From: Porticoccaceae bacterium
GTDB taxonomy: Bacteria > Pseudomonadota > Gammaproteobacteria > Pseudomonadales > Porticoccaceae
Length of the DNA: 21,489 nucleotides
Direction of reading: 5' to 3'
Assembly (NCBI GenBank): GCA_023229065.1
Contig: JALNZZ010000018.1
Span: 1 to 21,489, forward strand
Shown: positions 19,135 to 21,489 of the stretch, piece after piece
Position numbering within the stretch: position 1 is the first letter of the stretch
Layout: the number at the start of each line of letters is the position of its first letter
Made by a program: the position numbers and the translations under genes
Notes under the pieces: generated by a model
The model's input: the letters and a program-made list of their open reading frames with translations, nothing else
What the model was told of the DNA's origin: nothing
Databases searched by the model: none

Positions 19135-21489
19135 CTAGTCGCCCACCACCGAGCCGACAGCGGCGCGGTAATCGAGCCAGCCGGTCGTCCAGTTGTGACG
19201 CACCTTGAAGGTGATCACGTCGTTGTTGAACACAGCACCCGTACCCGGCTGATCCTGCACGAAGAAGTCAGGCTCCTCCTTGCCGAACAGGAAGTCGAGT
19301 TCGATGCCGGTGATCTGGCTGGGGTCAGCCATCACGTACCAGTTCCGCTCGTTCGTCCAGTTCGGAACGACGATCAGCGAGGTGATACCGCGCCGGGGGT
19401 CGTTCAGAATGTTGCGGGCGTTGTTCGCCGTGTCCGGGTCGCGCTCAGTGCTGATCAGTTCCCAGCCACGATCCTCTAGGTCGATCGGCACCAGAAGGTG
19501 CTTCGCGTTGAGGCCGATGCGCTTGCCCGCGTCATTGTTCATCTTCTGGATGATCGTCCGTGCGGCCTTGAGGCTGTTGCGAGACAGTTCCTCATCGAGC
19601 AGGTTGCCCTGATGCTCGACAGCATCGAAGATGTTTTCACTGTCCGACACCAGCGCCGGGCCGGTGCCGCCGTTCGCCGTGAACAGCGAGGACAGCGCCT
19701 CGTTGAGCGTCAGCGTGGCGGACTGCGCCATCAGCCTCGGCAGGCTGCTGATCCCGTCGAGGTCATCGTTGATGATGGCCCAGCGGGACACGGGAACCGT
19801 GTTACCGACTTCCGTGGGTTGCAGTTCTTCAGCCGTCTCACCCCAAGTGAGTTCGGTGTATTCCTGCCCACCAACGGTACGCGGCGTCAGCGTGCCGAAG
19901 TTGTGCAGCCGGATGCGATCCTGCTGCTTCAGGTTGTTGACCCGACCGCGCTTGACGATCGGCATCCACCACTTTTCCTGCTCCTGATAGAAGTTGAACA
20001 GCGCCTTGGTTGCGCTGGTCGAGAGCAGGTTGGCGAACGTCAGCGTGCCGCCGCCGATGATGTTCGGCGCGGTGGGGATCGCCTCAGCGAAGTTCTCCCA
20101 CGGCTGCTCAAGGTGCTCACCGATCCACGACAACTTCTTGTTGTAGTAGCCGGTGAAGTTCTGGTCGCCGGTGACGCCGACGTAGAACTGGCTGATCGAG
20201 CGGATGGGCTGGAACTTGCCAACCATGTCCTCATCGACCGGCCCCTCGAAGAAGTCGTCCAGAGCGGCGACGATCTGCTTCAGCGGGTCAGCACCCATCC
20301 GGACGCTGCCGAACGGCACAGTGAATCCGCCTCCACCACCCTGCGGAACGGCCTCAGCGAGCACCGTCTCGTAGAGTTTCTTGTTCCGTTCGATGATGGC
20401 CCCGAGCCTCGTGTCATCCACGATCTCGTCACCGATCTCCTCGCGGATCGCGGTCTGCACAGCCTCCACCAACGGACTGAGCCGCTGGTCGAGTTTCGTG
20501 GCGAACACCATCCGCTGCATTTCCTTCGCAGCCTCGGCGAACGCCGCCATCTCAGCGGACGGCTGAGTCGTCGTAGGATCGACCTTCGGGGGGTCATCCT
20601 CCGTCTTGGGGTCAGCGGACGCCGCAGCAGCCTCGGCCATGATCTGAGCGAACAGATCAGGACGCAACTCCTTGAGCGTGTCCACCGACAGATCCTTGAG
20701 AGCATCCACGTCGGCATCCACTCCTAGTGCTGCGGCTAGATTGAGGGGGTAGCCACCAGCCCCCGGTTCAGCGACTGCATCGGCGGAAGCCGCCACAACA
20801 ATCGCTTTCGCCTCTTTGTAGATTTGCCCACCGGCGTCTCGCCTGAGAACCGTTGGGCCAGCAGCAAAGATCGAGATACCCACCTGTTCAGGGTGGCCGC
20901 TCTCGATTGCTTCTGCGATGAAGGGGCCAAGCCAAGACTGCGGCCCGTTCTTGAAGATCACCACCTCGCCGACGAGTCCGTTGCGGATGCCCTTGGGCGT
21001 CTGCACGTTCTCAGCGTAGTGGACGTTCTCCCAGAATCCAGCCTTGGTGGTGAGCGAACGCGCACCCCAAGAGCCGTCATCCTTCTTCACTGGATGATCG
21101 ACGTAGATCGGCTTGTTCTCGAACAGCGGTGCGGCTTCGCGGAGGACTTCATTGCTGTAGTCCACGCCGTTGCCAGACCGACCCGAGCCGATCATAAACA
21201 TCTTGAAGCGGTAGGGGCCACCGGACGATGCGCCCTCAACGAGCGCCAGCGGGATCGCGGCCTCGGCCATTCGATCCATGCCATCCGGCACCTTCAGGTA
21301 CTCCGCGAGGGAGTGTGGGGTGACGCGAGGCTGCTTGTCCTCAGCCGTGACCTGCGTTGCCAGCCTCTGCTCGATTGCAGTAATCGAGTCCTTCGCGGCG
21401 GCGTACATCGATGCCACGCTCTCCGCGTAGCCCTCGGGCGCGTCATCGACAGGTGCGGCGGCGCGGATCGTGGTGACTGCGGATTCGAG
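19135..21489 (-). CDS. prohead protease-major capsid protein fusion (N-terminus off window)
   Basis: The frame is open through the right edge (785 codons in the window, including stop), so the start is not known; the GTG at 21417 is only the first start-like codon. Numbering from it: residues about 55-225 are a serine protease. They carry 'YVDHP' (H108), 'QVGISIFAAG' (S182) and 'ASADAVAEPGAGG' (D213), a likely His-Ser-Asp triad. Residues about 235-360 are helical with an acidic-Pro linker, as in a scaffold domain. Residues about 375-760 are a gpT-like capsid protein: 'SRWAIINDDLDGISSLPRLM', 'HLLVPIDLEDRGWELISTE', 'NWYVMADPSQITGIELDFL', 'FKVRHNWTTGWLDYRAAVG'. One chain could thus scaffold, mature and form the shell, after self-cleavage. 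The cleavage site is not visible by motif. Confidence 0.85.
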   Translation of the reverse strand, partial: LESAVTTIRAAAPVDDAPEGYAESVASMYAAAKDSITAIEQRLATQVTAEDKQPRVTPHSLAEYLKVPDGMDRMAEAAIPLALVEGASSGGPYRFKMFMIGSGRSGNGVDYSNEVLREAAPLFENKPIYVDHPVKKDDGSWGARSLTTKAGFWENVHYAENVQTPKGIRNGLVGEVVIFKNGPQSWLGPFIAEAIESGHPEQVGISIFAAGPTVLRRDAGGQIYKEAKAIVVAASADAVAEPGAGGYPLNLAAALGVDADVDALKDLSVDTLKELRPDLFAQIMAEAAAASADPKTEDDPPKVDPTTTQPSAEMAAFAEAAKEMQRMVFATKLDQRLSPLVEAVQTAIREEIGDEIVDDTRLGAIIERNKKLYETVLAEAVPQGGGGGFTVPFGSVRMGADPLKQIVAALDDFFEGPVDEDMVGKFQPIRSISQFYVGVTGDQNFTGYYNKKLSWIGEHLEQPWENFAEAIPTAPNIIGGGTLTFANLLSTSATKALFNFYQEQEKWWMPIVKRGRVNNLKQQDRIRLHNFGTLTPRTVGGQEYTELTWGETAEELQPTEVGNTVPVSRWAIINDDLDGISSLPRLMAQSATLTLNEALSSLFTANGGTGPALVSDSENIFDAVEHQGNLLDEELSRNSLKAARTIIQKMNNDAGKRIGLNAKHLLVPIDLEDRGWELISTERDPDTANNARNILNDPRRGITSLIVVPNWTNERNWYVMADPSQITGIELDFLFGKEEPDFFVQDQPGTGAVFNNDVITFKVRHNWTTGWLDYRAAVGSVVGD

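Noticed and set aside
19498..20727. 409-codon open frame on the plus strand inside the capsid gene
   Set aside because: It is antisense to the protease-capsid fusion, which has clear family motifs; the Arg/Val/Leu-rich sequence is typical of a shadow.
1..21489. tRNA genes, CRISPR arrays, insertion sequences, integrase or attachment sites
   Set aside because: No cloverleaf-like arms with a GTTCGA-type loop, no spaced direct repeats and no recombinase or transposase motifs were seen by reading. A weak tRNA could be missed without a covariance search.

Overview
This window looks like about 21.5 kb of a tailed-phage genome with a siphovirus-type (long, non-contractile tail) gene set, lytic or unassigned. 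No integrase, repressor, attachment site, insertion sequence, tRNA or CRISPR array is visible. G+C is high (upper fifties per cent by eye). The gene set (class II B12-dependent ribonucleotide reductase, DUF4326, DUF1937, a CxxCGAxxGxxC zinc protein, a protease-capsid fusion) is often met in phages of actinobacteria and other high-GC hosts. The host cannot be fixed from this sequence.

Layout: positions 1-5994 are a rightward (+) block of DNA and nucleotide-metabolism genes. In order: the C-terminal part of a Cas4/RecB-like exonuclease, a DUF4326 protein, a deoxynucleoside monophosphate kinase, nrdJ with its own strong promoter, a DUF1937 protein, a small unknown protein, and two small cysteine-rich probable zinc proteins. 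Positions 5991-21489 are one leftward (-) structural operon, read from the right edge. In order: a prohead protease-major capsid fusion (cut by the window edge), a head-fibre/decoration-like protein, a small unknown protein, a probable head-tail adaptor, a probable tail terminator, a small Pro/Ala/Glu-tailed protein, the tail tube protein, tail assembly chaperones G and G-T, a 184-aa protein, the tape measure protein, a tail hub-like protein, and seven small to medium tail-tip proteins rich in predicted beta-sandwich or lectin-like folds. The two blocks converge with stop codons sharing one CTAG.

The genes are tightly packed and mostly translationally coupled, with strong GGAG-type ribosome sites. 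Two gaps in the structural operon stand out, each just downstream of a gene for a very abundant virion protein (capsid, tail tube). Each carries a long-armed stem-loop without a U-run, and the tail-tube one is followed by a strikingly C-rich, G-poor stretch of RNA. I read these as candidate attenuation or mRNA-processing sites that set virion protein ratios. The part most easily missed is a programmed -1 frameshift (C CCT TTG, 14739-14733 on the minus strand) that makes the G-T chaperone and accounts for an otherwise unexplained gap. I found no clearly new defence or mobile system. The most notable items are the regulatory structures, the fused protease-capsid gene, a tail protein with an inserted domain, and the strong amber-stop preference of the structural operon.
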